From NCBI GenBank assembly GCA_916700875.1, contig CAKAKS010000072.1:38148614-38212613 (forward strand): 64,000 nt of DNA. Reading direction: 5' to 3'. Within the stretch, counting starts at the first letter, position 1. Each line of letters starts with the position of its first letter. This stretch comes from Sebastes aleutianus. Lineage: Eukaryota > Chordata > Actinopteri > Perciformes > Sebastidae. This document shows, piece after piece, positions 31,041 through 42,577 of this stretch. The notes below the pieces were generated by a model that saw only the letters and a program-made list of their open reading frames with translations, ran no database searches and had not been told where the DNA came from. The position numbers and the translations under genes were made by a program.

Positions 31041-32532
31041 ACTGATGATATTTAAATGAAAAGGTTCACTGTCATATAACAGAACAAATATACATATTCA
31101 TTGGCAATATACAATGTAAACCTGTTGTCTTCAGAATTAATCTTCAGGGCTGTTTTTCTGACACCATGAAAAGTCGACTTTTTAGAGATTCATGGTTCTC
31201 ACAAGACAGCGACAAACATATGATGATCTTATAGACCATGATGCATTGCTGTAGATTAAAATAACCAACAGTATATAAAGGAGTTAAAATTAGCACAACC
31301 TTAAACGTCTACAGTCGTAAAATGCAGCATACACATTAATCCAGAAACATCAGATATAATAGTAAAACACCAACAGGGAACATTTTACTACAAAATCAAT
31401 ACTTTTACTTTTCATACGTTAAAGGGACTGTTTGTAACTTTTTAATCGATAAATGTACCGGGTCGGGACACATGCGCGCTCGCATATGCGCTCTCGCGTG
31501 TGGCTGAAGTCTCTCCTCCTCTGCCTGCCTTCACTCACACAGTGAGCGAGCGTTCTCTCTCAGCTCGCTCCACCTCTAGATGTGAACGCGCGCTCACTCC
31601 ACACTGCAGAAGAGTTAGTAGCTCTGAGAATATCTAGTGAATGAACAGTGGACATTTGTGCAGAAATAAATGATGCAGCTCCTCCAGACCAACAGAGATT
31701 TTCCGTGTCTTGTGAGGTGACGGGGCTCCACAGCGAGAAACGTTGCCGTCTCTGACCAGGTGCCGGTGTCTCCCCTGTTCCTGGTTGGGAGGCTGAGGCA
31801 GGAAAAGCCAACACTAGGATCAGCATTGATTCATGGAGAGACCTTCGTCTGGTCAGCTAACATTACTGCCAAGCAGGTGAAATATAGAGTGATATTGTGG
31901 TTTTTAGCTGACGTGTGTCGCCTCACTGTTTTGAGCGATGCTCGTTCAGGTATATTTAGAGTGAGCAAGCGCGAGCCCGACGCTGACTTTCGTTGACTTA
32001 ACGGCCACAGATGTCGCTCTGAACAAGCATTTCTGAAAGTTACAAATAGTCCCTTTAAGTACATTTTTCAATCAACAGAAAAAATAATCTGCAAATATTA
32101 ATCAATTAATTGTTCATGTAATTTTTTTAAAGCAAAAATGTCAAAAATTCACAGATTCCCGCCTCTGGAATGTGAATATTTGCTGGTTTCTGGGTCTTCT
32201 ATCGTATTAAACCAAATATCGTTTGATTATTATAAATCATAATGGGCAATTGTGACTTTTTTTGTGATATTTTATGCACCAAGAGATTAATCAATAATGA
32301 AACTAATTGTTAGTTGCAGCATTAGAGCTTTAATTCTGTTTTATAGGCCTACATGTTTTCAGCTGTTGTTGGGTTTTGAACATTTAATTAGCATTAAGTG
32401 AATGATTAATGGTCTTTATTTTGACTAGTTATACAGTCATCTGGTGATTGGGTTTTAATTTCTAATATGCATTTATGTAGTTATTCATTTAATCAGTCAT
32501 CACTGCAATAAAATCATATGCAGAAGAAGAAA
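31041..32532 (+). other. Copy 5: 3' UTR with inserted MITE
   Basis: The 3' UTR is interrupted at CATACGTTAA by a 632-bp TTAA-flanked element. Just after it, about 100 bp of the usual sequence is missing (TACATTTTTC joins directly to AATCAACAG). AATAAA is at 32507-32512. Confidence 0.78.
31423..32054. mobile_element. Non-autonomous TTAA-target MITE (piggyBac-like)
   Basis: The ends are inverted repeats: AGGGACTGTTTGTAACTTT at the left and AAAGTTACAAATAGTCCCT at the right, with one mismatch. TTAA flanks it on both sides (31419-31422 and 32055-32058), whereas the empty site in other copies has a single TTAA. A TTAA duplication is the mark of piggyBac and some Kolobok elements. The interior is GC-rich with no transposase frame. 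Confidence 0.88.
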
Positions 32533-33128
32533 CGTTTTGTGTGAGTGTTTTATTTTGAAACTGGAGTCTTGTCCACAAAGTCACAAAGGTTTTCACAGGT
32601 TGGATGTGTTTCTCAACTGTGGCCACTAGATGTGAGCATTACAACACACATCAGAGGGAGGAGAGTTTGTTAAAGGCATGCACAGACTGCACACACCACT
32701 CAACTTCCTGGTCTGATTCAGCAACAACTAATAGGAACGAAGCAAATACAAGAATTACATGAGAAGGTTAGAACATTACAGGACAAACAGAGAGCTGAAA
32801 TCTGGACTGACAGTATGATTGTTGCAGAGCTGTAGAGGACTGTAAAGTGGGTGCTGGTTTCTGCTGACCCTAAGATGTATTCTTACATGTGGGATTGACT
32901 TTTATTTTGTGAAAACTGTCCTGGTGGAGGAAACACAACCTCCCAAACAGAGCTGCTGTAAGAGGTGGAGCAACACTGGAAGGAGGAGAGCTTCAACGTC
33001 ACATTACAGAAATGAAACTGCATGTTTGTCAGAGAGCTGCAGTCGAGACAAGTCTCTGTGTTTCTGTCTAAAGAAATATTAAACTGAGTTCATCAGGTCT
33101 TTCTCAACAACAACAGACTCAAATACTG
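32533..33128 (+). promoter_or_regulatory. Copy 6: promoter and non-coding exon 1
   Basis: Conserved block ending at the donor (exon end 33128). The ISRE-like motif at 32523-32534 ends in G (GAAGAAGAAACG), as in copy 9. Confidence 0.65.
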
Positions 33129-34124
33129 GTGAGTGCAGCTGATAATATTTACTGTGTTTCAACAACCAGCATTAACACAAGACTTACAGCTCTAATCAAA
33201 CAGGAAGTTACACTCTTTTCATTTCATATTGACCAGTGTTGGTACTCTCTTATTCACATGGTGTGTGTATCTGCCGGTATCAGCAATCTCTTGCAACTTA
33301 TTCCTATTTATTCATTATTTCTTTAAGCATGTTAAACTGTGTCAGTCATAATCAGTTGTGATTTTATTGCTATATATACTTGGGCTATATGCATCTTCTA
33401 TAGTAGGCCTATAATACTCCAATAATATTTACACTGGAACATTATAGGGTTAAGGTGTTGCATTTGTATATAGTGTTAATAGTTAAAGTGCTTTCCTGTG
33501 TTATTTGTAGTCTTCAGCATCTCTCTATAATGTATTATAGGATGTCTATAGGCTAGAATCAACAGCAGCAGGACAGACAGGCAGGTATACATGCAGAGCT
33601 GAGGTGTGTGAGCTCTTCATTCAGGTTTTAGGAGCAGAGTCCCAGTCAGGATGCTCCTACATATTATACAGACACACATTATGAATTTATACAGTGAATA
33701 AAAGATACTAGGAAATATTGGGTTTGGGGGTCCTCTCCCAAGGAAATTTGAAGGTTTTTGACTTAAATCTACGCATTTTACATCATTTTGGACCATTATT
33801 ATTACTAGTTAAATTATTATTTGTGTTATTTATCACAGCCTTCGTCTGAACATTTAATTCTTCTGGAAATTTTTGTACTGTAAAATCATATTCTATAAAT
33901 CAGAAACCTTTCAAATAATGTTATATTAATTATATTTGTTCACAAATAATAAATACAGGTTATGACGAACAGTTTATTAATTATTTTACAAAAAGGATGT
34001 GAACATTGTATTGATAAATTACAGCACCCTCGTTCTCACTTGATATTATTGTTAGCCTAGCCACCATAACCAGTCTGACTAATCGATAACAGAAATTTAG
34101 ATTCCATCTAACCAAATAATACTT

Positions 34125-35129
34125 GTATTATTTTTGGCATGTTTAATATTAGAACGTGATTGCACATTATATAAAACTCCACATTGCAGATCATTAACAT
34201 ATGGCATATTATTTATTATTCCACATAAATACTTTGAAACGTTAACTGGTTATCATTGTGGCATAAGCCCTTTCTACCCAGCCAACATTTGTATGTGGGG
34301 CCCATGTGGGTAGTAAATGGGCTGAAAAATGGGCCCTATATGTGATTGTCCGCGGGCTCAATAATGGCCCCATGTCAATTGCCCTTGTGGTTTTCATGCA
34401 GGAGTACACTGGGTGTTATGTGGGCCCAATCTGGGCAACATAAACCAAAACACATCTCGGCCCCAGGTTTAAGTTCTATGTGGGAACTACATGGGGACTC
34501 CATGGGCTGAAATATGGGTTGTAAGTGGGTTTGTCCACAGTTTCCATGTTGGCGCCATGCACTAATTTCCCAGTAGTGACCCAACTAAGACCCACACGGG
34601 TAGCCCACATGGGGAGCCCATGAGGGACCAACTTAGTTGACTCAAGTGGGCCCCAGATAAGATGCCCATTTTGGGCCCATACCCACTTGGTACCCAGGTA
34701 CCCCATAACCCATGTGGGGCCCACATAACCATGTTGGCTGGGTACCGGTATAGATATAATAGACGTTGGGGTATTTTCACACTATAATCTATCGTTTAAG
34801 ACTAAGATAGAGGATATACCTCAATGTTTATGCCAATCATATTTATGTGGTTACAAAATGGCACATGCCGCTGCAGGGAGTTAAATGCTGTGAATTGATA
34901 AATGTAGATCCCCCTTCCTGGCAGACAGGCTGTATACCTGCCTCTGCAGACTCGAGCCAATATTGCAATTTACAGTAAAAACTATCAGGTGTGTACATAA
35001 AAACACACAATGTCATTTCAGGCTGAATAATAATTAATATGCCATATGTATGCCTAGTTAATGTTATGCAGCGTGGAGTTTTATTAATGTGTGATCGCAT
35101 TTTATCATTAAACACGGCAAAAATAATGC
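34125..35129. repeat. Intronic inverted repeat, copy 6
   Basis: Arms of about 100 bp (34125-34222 and 35025-35129) are reverse complements of each other with moderate divergence. The left arm begins ATTATTTTTGGCATGTTTAA; the right arm ends with its complement, TTAAACACGGCAAAAATAAT. The loop of about 800 bp contains the MITE at 34277-34742. Confidence 0.78.
34277..34742. mobile_element. TA-flanked MITE with internal GGGCCCA-type repeats
   Basis: The termini CCCAGCCAACAT and ATGTTGGCTGGG are perfect inverted repeats, flanked by TA on both sides; copies without the element read TTCTACCGGTATAG with a single TA. The interior consists of degenerate ATGTGGG/GGGCCCA units. There is no transposase. 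A TA target duplication fits Tc1/mariner-like or ISL2EU-like movers; I cannot choose between them. Confidence 0.85.
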
Positions 35130-35583
35130 AGCGCGGTCATATGCGCTTCTGATGTGAACAGCAAGGCTACAGCTCGCGCGGCGATTAATAAAGCCGGCTT
35201 CAGTTCCCTAAGTGAACACACGCAGCGCATCTACGCTGGCGCTGCACCGTTATTTATCTCCCAGAGAACCTGATGTGGAGAGGGCAGAGGAAAGGACAGG
35301 CAGCTTGTAAGAAGCTCCGGTACGCATGAAAAAGTCACAGTACACCAAGGAGTAAAATGTAGAAGTGCCGGTACGGTGTACCGCTGCGTACCGGCCCACT
35401 TCGAGCACTGATAATGACATTGTCGGATGGACATCTCAGTTAAATGAAACATACCTATGAACTCAAAATAATGTTTGTCACTATTGCAGTAATCATACTT
35501 TGATATTTGTTTTATACAAATGAATAATACATGTGAAACAAAATATTTTATAATACTTTCACTTTTGTTCTCAGTGTGTAGAC

Positions 35584-37233
35584 ATGGCTGCTGCCAGCAA
35601 TCTGCTATCTGAAGATCAGTTTCTGTGCTCCATCTGTCTGGATGTGTTCACTGATCCAGTCACTATACCATGTGGACACAACTTCTGCAAAAACTGCATC
35701 ACTGAACACTGGAATACTAGTGACAGGTGCCAGTGTCCCATGTGTAAAGAGGCTTTTACCACAAGACCTGATTTGAGGGTCAACACCTTCATCTCTGAGA
35801 TGGTTGTTCAGTTCAGACAGTCAGCTCAACAGAAAACCAGCAGCAGCAGCTCAGAGCAACAAATGTCCAAACCAGGAGAAGTTCCCTGTGACGTCTGCAC
35901 TGGAACCAAACTGAAGGCCCTGAAGTCCTGCCTGGTGTGTCTGGCCTCCTACTGTGAGACTCACCTGGAGCCTCATCTGACAGCTTCACACCTGAAAAGA
36001 CATCAGCTGATCGACCCTGTGGAGAACCTGGAAGACAGGATGTGTACGAAGCACGATAAACTTCTGGAGCTGTTCTGTAAGACCGACCAGACATGTATCT
36101 GCATGCTCTGCCTCGTTTTAGACCACAAGACACATGAGTTTGTTCCTCTGAAAGAAGAACATGAAGGAAAGAAGGCCGAGCTGGGGAAGACAGAGGCTGA
36201 AATACAGCAGATGATCCAGAAGAGACGACTGAAGATTCAGGAGATCAAACACTCAGTCGACCTCAGTGAGGAAGATGCAGACAGAGAGATAGCAGAAGGT
36301 GTTCAGGTCTTCACTGCTCTGAAGGAGTCTGTTGAGAGAGGTCTGGCCAATCTCATCGACACGATCAAAGAGAAGCAGAAAACAACAGAAAAACAGGCCG
36401 AAGCTTTCATCAAAGAGCTGGAACAGGAAATCTCTGAGCTGACGAAGAGAAGGGCTGAAGTGGAGCAGCTCTCACGCTCTGAAGACCATCTCCATCTTCT
36501 CCAGAGTGTCCAGTCCCTGAAAGCTGCTCCACCCACCAAGGACTGGACAGAGGTCAGCGTCCGTCCATCAACATATGAGGGGACTGTGGTGAAAGCTGTG
36601 GCTCAGCTGGAGGAGACACTCAGTAAAGAGATGAAGAAGCTGGTTACAGATGAGTCAGAGCTGAAGAGGATCCAGCAGTATTCAGTGGATGTGACACTTG
36701 ATCCTGACACAGCTCATCCTGAACTCATCCTGTCTGATTTTGGGAAACAAGTGAAACATGGTGATGTGAAGAAGAATCTCCCAGACAACCCAGAGAGATT
36801 TTCTTATTTTGTTAGTGTTTTAGGAAAGCAGAGTTTCTCTTCAGGCAGATTTTACTTTGAGGTTCAAGTTAAAGGAAATACTGACTGGGATTTAGGAGTG
36901 GCCAGAGAGTCGATATACAGGAAGGGAGACATCACACGGAAACCTCAGAATGGTTACTGGACTATATGGTTGAGAAATGGAAATGAGTACAAAGCTGCTA
37001 CTAGCCATCGAGACAGTCTCTCTCTGAAGTCTCGGCCTCAGAAGGTGGGGGTGTTTGTGGATTATGAGGAGGGTCTGGTCTCCTTTTATGACGTAGATGC
37101 TGCAGCTCTTATCTACTCCTTTATTGGCTGCTGCTTCACTGAGAAACTCTTCCCATTCTTCTGTCCTGGTCTTAATTATGGTGGTAAAAACTCTGCCCCT
37201 CTGATCATCTCTCCTGTCAATCAAGCTGAGTAG
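35584..37233 (+). CDS. Copy 6: TRIM E3 ubiquitin ligase (bloodthirsty/TRIM39/TRIM21-like)
   Basis: The 549-residue product, the longest here, has one extra residue before PRY (KKLVTDESELK). RING, B-box1-like, B-box2, coiled coil and PRY-SPRY are complete. Distinctive positions are SEQQMSKPG in the linker, TASHLK, HDKLLELFC in B-box2 (shared with copy 7), EEHEGKK, ERGLANLID and KRRAEVEQ in the coiled coil, and YSVDV for YAVDV. SPRY loops read PELILSDFGKQ, VKHGDVKKN, FSYFVSV, KGNTDWDLGV, ESIYRKGDITRKPQNGYW, EYKAATSHRDSLSL and FPFFCPGLNYGG, and YSFIGCC for YSFTGCC. The start follows a normal acceptor by nine bases. HDKLLE shared with its neighbour, copy 7, points to local exchange or a common pair ancestry. 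Confidence 0.96.
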   Translation: MAAASNLLSEDQFLCSICLDVFTDPVTIPCGHNFCKNCITEHWNTSDRCQCPMCKEAFTTRPDLRVNTFISEMVVQFRQSAQQKTSSSSSEQQMSKPGEVPCDVCTGTKLKALKSCLVCLASYCETHLEPHLTASHLKRHQLIDPVENLEDRMCTKHDKLLELFCKTDQTCICMLCLVLDHKTHEFVPLKEEHEGKKAELGKTEAEIQQMIQKRRLKIQEIKHSVDLSEEDADREIAEGVQVFTALKESVERGLANLIDTIKEKQKTTEKQAEAFIKELEQEISELTKRRAEVEQLSRSEDHLHLLQSVQSLKAAPPTKDWTEVSVRPSTYEGTVVKAVAQLEETLSKEMKKLVTDESELKRIQQYSVDVTLDPDTAHPELILSDFGKQVKHGDVKKNLPDNPERFSYFVSVLGKQSFSSGRFYFEVQVKGNTDWDLGVARESIYRKGDITRKPQNGYWTIWLRNGNEYKAATSHRDSLSLKSRPQKVGVFVDYEEGLVSFYDVDAAALIYSFIGCCFTEKLFPFFCPGLNYGGKNSAPLIISPVNQAE

Positions 37234-38204
37234 ACTGATGATATTTAAATGAAAAGGTTCACTGTCATATAACAGAACAAATATACATATTCAGTGATAA
37301 TATACAATGTAAACCTGTTGTTTTCAGAATTAATCTTCAGGGCTGTTTTTCTGACACCATGAAAAGTTGACTTTTTAGAGATACATGGTTCTCACAGGAC
37401 AGCGACGCTACAAACATATGATGATCTCATAGACCATGATGCATTGCTGTAGATTAAACTAGCCAACAGTATATAAAGGAGTTAAAATTAGCACAACCTT
37501 AAACATCTACAGTTGTAAAATGCAACATACCCATTAATGCAGCAGTAATATTAATCCAGAAACATCAGATATAATAGTAAAACACCGACAGGGAACATTT
37601 TACTGCACAATCAATACTTTTACTTTTCATACGTTAAGTACATTTTTCTGATAAAGACAACCACTCAGCTTCAAAAGGCTACTCTTGTGTACTCTTTCTG
37701 TGAGCAATTAAGAGCTGAATAAATGAGTTAATTAATATATCAATCAACAGAAAAATGAATCTGCAAATATTAATCAATTAATTGTTTATGTACTTTTTTA
37801 AAGCAGAAAATGTCAAACATTAACAGATTTCAGCCTCTCAGATGTGAATATTTGCTGGTTTCTGAGTCTTTTATCAAATTAAACCAAATATCTTTGGATT
37901 GTTATAAATCATAATGGGCAATTGTGACTTTTTTTCTGATATTTTATGCACAAAGAAATTAATCAATAATGAAAATAATTGTTAGTTGCAGCATTAGAGC
38001 TTTAATTCTGTTTTATAGGCCTATGTCTTTTCAGCTGTTGTTGGGTTTTGAACATTTAATTATCATTAGGTGAATGATTAATGGTCTTTATTTTTAATAG
38101 TTATTCAGTCATCCGGTTATTGAGTTTTAATGTCTAATATGCATTTATGTTGTTATTAATTTAATCAGTCATCACTGCAATAAAATCCTGTGCAGAAGAA
38201 GAAA
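37234..38204 (+). other. Copy 6: 3' UTR with poly(A) signal
   Basis: Uninterrupted 3' UTR of the standard form. AATAAA at 38179-38184; MITE relic at about 37707-38002. Confidence 0.75.
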
Positions 38205-38800
38205 CTTTTTGTGTGAGTGTTTTATTTTGAAACTGGAGTCTTGTCCACAAAGTCACAAAGGTTTTCACAGGTTGGATGTGTTTCTCAGCTGTGGCCACTA
38301 GATGTGAGCATTACAACACACATCAGAGGGAGGAGAGTTTGTTAAAGGCTTGCACAGACTGCACACACCACTCAACTTCCTGGTCTGATTCAGCAACAAC
38401 TAATAGGAACGAAGCAAATACAAGAATTACATGAGAAGGTTAGAACATTACAGGACAAACAGTGAGCTGAGATCTGGACAGACAGTATGATTGTTGCAGA
38501 GCTGTAGAGGACTGTAAAGTGGCTGCTGGTTTCTGCTGACCCTAAGATGTATTCTTACATGTGGGATTGACTTTTATTTTGTGAAAACTGTCCTGGTGGA
38601 GGAAACACATCCTCACAAACAGAGCTGCTGTAAGAGGTGGAGCAACACTGGAAGGAGGAGAGCTCCAACGTCACATTACAGAAATGAAACTGCATGTTTG
38701 TCAGAGAGCTGCAGTCGAGACAAGTCTCTGTGTTTCTGTCTAAAGAAATATTAAACTGAGTTCATCAGGTCTTTCTCAACAACAACAGACTCAAATACTG
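38205..38800 (+). promoter_or_regulatory. Copy 7: promoter and non-coding exon 1
   Basis: Conserved block ending at the donor (exon end 38800). Imperfect ISRE GAAGAAGAAACT at 38195-38206. AGCTCCAACGTCAC replaces AGCTTCAACGTCAC in exon 1. Confidence 0.65.
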
Positions 38801-39917
38801 GTGAGTGCAGCTGATAATATTTACTGTGTTTCAACAACCAGCATTAACACAAAACGTACAGCTCTAATCAAACAGGAAGTTACACTCTTTTCATCTCATA
38901 TTGACCAGTGTTTGAAGTTGGAAAAAATAAGTGTTGGTACTCTCTTATTCACATGTTGTGTGTATCTGCCGGTATCAGCAATCTCTTGCAACTTATTCCT
39001 ATTCATTCATTATTCCTTTAAGCATTTTAAACTGTGTCAGTCATAATCAGTTGTGATTTTATTGCTATATATACTTGTGCTATATGCATCTTCTATAGTA
39101 GGCCTATAATACTCCAATAATATTCACACTGGAACATTATAGGGTTAAGGTGGTGTGTTTGTATATAGTGTTAATAGTTAAAGTGCTTTCCTTTGTTATT
39201 TGTAGCCTTCAGCATCTCTCTATAATATATTATAGGATGTCTATAGGCTGGAATCAACAGCAGCCAGACAGACAGGCAGGTATACATGCAGAGCTGAGGT
39301 GTGTGAGCTCTTCATTCAGGTTGTAGGAGCAGAGTCCCAGTCAGGATATTTTTTGACTTAAATCTACGCATTTTACATCATTATGGACCATTATTATTAC
39401 TAGTTAAATCATTATTTAATATTTATCACAGCCTTCTTCTGAACATTTAATTCTTCTGGAAATGTTTGTCCTTTAAAATCATATTCTATAAATCAGAAGA
39501 GCAGATTCAGAAAACTTTTAATGTTTCATTAATTTTATTTGTTCACAATTTCTTTTTTTTTTAAAGTTATGACAAACAGTTCATTAATTATTTTACAAAA
39601 AGGAGGTGAACATGATATGGAGAGGGCAGAGGAGAGGACAGGCAGCTTGTGAGAAGCTCCGGTACGCATGAAAAAGTCACAGTACGCCAAGGAGTAAAAT
39701 GTAGAAGTGCCGGTACGGTGTAGCGCTGCGTACCGGCCCACTTCGAGCACTGATAATGACACTTGTCAGATGGACATCTCAGTTAAATGAAACATACCTA
39801 TGAATTCAAAATAATGTTTCTCAATATTGCAGCAATCATACTTTGATATTTGTTTCATACAAATGATTAATACATGTGAATCAAAATATATTATAATACT
39901 TTCACTTTTGTTCTCAG
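38801..39917 (+). other. Copy 7: intron 1 (short class)
   Basis: GT-AG intron of only 1.1 kb. The inverted-repeat block is absent (AGGTGAACATGATATGGAG at about 39,604), and it shares with copy 4 a further deletion ending at TTTTTTGACTT (about 39,350). The GTACCGG-rich segment (about 39,659-39,750) is retained. Confidence 0.87.
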
Positions 39918-39926
39918 TGTGTAGAT

Positions 39927-41573
39927 ATGGCTGCTGCCAGCAATCTGCTATCTGAAGATCAGTTTCTGTGCTCCATCTGTCTGGATGTGTTCACTGATCC
40001 AGTCGCTATACCATGTGGACACAACTTCTGCAAAAACTGCATCACTGAACACTGGAAAACTAGTGACAGGTGCCAGTGTCCCATGTGTAAAGAGGCTTTT
40101 ACCACAAGACCTGATTTGAGGGTCAACACCTTCATCTCTGAGATGGTTGTTCAGTTCAGACAGTCAGCTCAACAGAAAACCAGCAGCAGCAGCTCAGAGC
40201 AACAAGTGTCCAAACCAGGAGAAGTTCCCTGTGATGTCTGCACAGGAACCAAACTGAAGGCCCTGAAGTCCTGCCTGGTGTGTCTGGCCTCCTACTGTGA
40301 GACTCACCTGGAGCCTCATCTGACAGCTTCACGTCTGAAAAGACATCAGCTGATCGACCCTGTGGAGAACCTGGAAGACAGGATGTGTACGAAGCACGAT
40401 AAACTTCTGGAGCTGTTCTGTAAGACCGACCAGACATGTGTCTGCATGCTCTGCCCCGTTTTAGACCACAAGACACATGAGTTTGTTCCTCTGAAAGAAG
40501 AATATGAAGGAAAGAAGGCCGAGCTGGGGAAGACAGAGGCTGAACTCCAGCAGATGATCCAGAAGAGACGACTGAAGATTCAGGAGATCAAACACTCAGT
40601 TGACCTCAGTGAGGAAGATGCAGACAGAGAGATAGCAGAAGGTGTTCAGGTCTTCACTGCTCTGAAGGAGTCTGTTGAGAGAGGCCAGGCCAATCTCATC
40701 GACACGATCAAAGAGAAGCAGAAAACAACAGAAAAACAGGCCGAAGCTTTCATCAAAGAGCTGGAACAGGAAATCTCTGAGCTGACGAAGAGAAGGACTG
40801 AAGTGGAGCAGCTCAAACTCTCTGAAGACCAACTCCATCTTCTCCAGAGTGTCCAGTCCCTGAAAGCTGCTCCACCCACCAAGGACTGGACAGAGGTCAG
40901 CGTCTGTCCATCATATAAGGGGACTGTGGTGAGAGCTGTGGCTCAGCTGGAGGAGACACTCAGTAAAGAGATGAAGAAGCTGTTTACAGCTGAGTCAGAG
41001 CTGAAGAGGGTCCAGCAATATGCAGTGGATGTGACTCTTGATCCTGATACAGCTAATCCTGATCTCATCCTGTCTGATGATGGGAAACAAGTGAATCATG
41101 GTGATGTGTGGAAGAATCTCCCAGACAACCCAGAGAGATTTTCTAATTGTGTTTGTGTTTTAGGTAAGCAGAGTTTCTCTTCAGGCAGATTTTACTTTGA
41201 GGTTCAAGTTAAAGGAAAGACTAAATGGGACTTAGGAGTGGCCAGAGACTCGGTCAACAGGAAGGGAGTCATCACACGGAGACCACAGAATGGTTACTGG
41301 ACTATATGGTTGAGAAATGGAAATGAGTACAAAGCTCTTGCTGGCCCTGATGTCAGTCTCTCTCTGAAGTCTCAGCCTCAGAAGGTGGGGGTGTTTGTAG
41401 ATCATGAGGAGGGTCTGGTCTCCTTTTATGACGTAGATGCTGCAGCTCTTATCTACTCCTTTACTGGCTGCTGCTTCACCGAGAAACTCCTCACATTCTT
41501 TAATCCTTGTTTTAATGATGGTGGTAAAAACTCTGCCCCTCTGATCATCTCTCCTGTCAATCAAGCTGAGTAG
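39927..41573 (+). CDS. Copy 7: TRIM E3 ubiquitin ligase (bloodthirsty/TRIM39/TRIM21-like)
   Basis: The 548-residue product is complete from RING (DPVAIPC, EHWKTSD) to SPRY. The exon opens TGTGTAGATATGG, shared only with copy 9, the other short-intron copy of the duplicated pair. B-box2 reads HDKLLELFC and CVCMLCPVLDHKTH. The coiled coil has AELQQM and EVEQLKLSED in place of EVEQLSRSED. The linker reads SVCPSYKGTVVRAV (one residue shorter than copy 1), and KKLFTAESELK restores the length. SPRY loops: PDLIL, NHGDVWKN, FSNCVCV, KTKWDLGV, RDSVNRKGVITRRPQNGYW, EYKALAGPDVSL and LTFFNPCFND; VDHEEGL replaces VDYEEGL at the conserved LDYE-like motif. The FNPCFND ending matches copy 1, far away in the array. 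Confidence 0.96.
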   Translation: MAAASNLLSEDQFLCSICLDVFTDPVAIPCGHNFCKNCITEHWKTSDRCQCPMCKEAFTTRPDLRVNTFISEMVVQFRQSAQQKTSSSSSEQQVSKPGEVPCDVCTGTKLKALKSCLVCLASYCETHLEPHLTASRLKRHQLIDPVENLEDRMCTKHDKLLELFCKTDQTCVCMLCPVLDHKTHEFVPLKEEYEGKKAELGKTEAELQQMIQKRRLKIQEIKHSVDLSEEDADREIAEGVQVFTALKESVERGQANLIDTIKEKQKTTEKQAEAFIKELEQEISELTKRRTEVEQLKLSEDQLHLLQSVQSLKAAPPTKDWTEVSVCPSYKGTVVRAVAQLEETLSKEMKKLFTAESELKRVQQYAVDVTLDPDTANPDLILSDDGKQVNHGDVWKNLPDNPERFSNCVCVLGKQSFSSGRFYFEVQVKGKTKWDLGVARDSVNRKGVITRRPQNGYWTIWLRNGNEYKALAGPDVSLSLKSQPQKVGVFVDHEEGLVSFYDVDAAALIYSFTGCCFTEKLLTFFNPCFNDGGKNSAPLIISPVNQAE

Positions 41574-41774
41574 ACTGATGATATTTAAATGAAAAGATTC
41601 ACTGTCATATACACGAACAAATATACATCTTCAATGGCAATATACAATGTAAACCTGTTGTCTTCAGAATTTATCTTCAGGGCTGTTTTTCTGACACCAT
41701 GAAAAGTTGACTTTTTAGAGATACGTTGTTCTCACAGGACAGCGACGCTACAAACATTTGATGATCTTATAGAC

Positions 41775-42577
41775 CAGGGGTTCTCAACCTTTTGCAACTG
41801 AAGGCCCACTTGTGATTTTCAAAACATTTCCGAGGACCACCTTCCCAAATAAATGAGTAAAAAACCTAACATGTTTATACAACAAATAATAAACTGGGCT
41901 GTAGATATGTGTTATGCCACTGTCAGCTGTAATGACCAAAATACATATTCTGCTTACCCTCAGTGAGACACTTGGGCTTGCCTCTGGGAAATAATGAGAT
42001 CAAGTGGTGGTTGGATGGGTGAGAGGCTGACACGCAGAGTAGCATTCAAAGTTGCTTTCAGTTTGTTCCTTGCCTTTGATTTTGTGACAGTCACAATGGA
42101 AAACCCTGACTCACATAAATAGGTGGTGGTGAAAGGCAACAGAAATTTGATTGCCCGTTTTGACAGAGAGGGATATTGACTGGCAGCCAGTATCCAGAAT
42201 GAAGCAAGGTCTACTTGTGTGAGCTGAAGCTTCAGGCTGCTGTCTGCTGATAGTTCCATCAGTTCATTTTCCAACACAGTGGAGAGAGCTATGTCTTCTG
42301 CACTCGCCGAAATTGAGCCGATCGCAACGCACGACTGCAGCTCCAGTTACACTGCGCATGTGTTATACCCAATACAAGACCCGTGTCCGCCCGTGTCTCA
42401 GCCTCCTTCAATAGGCTTTGGTTTTACGGCAGCTGGCATCTTACCTCCTTTAGGTTTTACCTGTTCAATTTGCTAAATAATAATAAAAAAATAATCTAGT
42501 ACCACTGCCTCCGCGGCCCACTAGATGGCGCTCTGAGGCCCACCGGTGGGCTGCGGCCCACTGGTTGAGAATGGCTG
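41775..42577 (-). mobile_element. hAT-Charlie-like element, internally deleted
   Basis: The termini are CAGGGGTTCTCAACCTTT and, from the right, CAGCCATTCTCAACCAGT. The 8-bp target duplication TTATAGAC (41767-41774 and 42578-42585) fits nTnnnnAn. Inside, a minus-strand transposase remnant (41960-42277) is followed by about 120 bp (about 42,300-42,425) that is the reverse complement of a segment of the long-class TRIM introns. The element is a deletion derivative. Confidence 0.9.
41960..42277 (-). pseudogene. hAT transposase C-terminal remnant (dimerisation region)
   Basis: The 105-codon piece reads FLLPFTTTYLCESGFSIVTV and KSKARNKLKATLNATLRVSL, the hAT C-terminal dimerisation block as found in ZBED5/SCAND3-type relatives. 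The BED finger and catalytic core are missing, so there is no active enzyme here. Confidence 0.85.

Larger units (their letters stand above)
33129..35574 (+). other. Copy 6: intron 1 (long class) with MITE
   Basis: GT-AG intron of 2.4 kb. It shares with copy 8 alone the segment that starts CTAATCGATAACAGAAATTT (about 34,078) and a TA-flanked MITE at the same position. Inverted-repeat arms lie at about 34125-34222 and 35025-35129 and include the outer GTATTATTTTTGGCATG part. Confidence 0.85.

Noticed and set aside
34375..34780. Overlapping 69-82 codon frames
   Set aside because: They lie in the repetitive interior of the TA-flanked MITE and reflect its GGGCCCA-type repeats.
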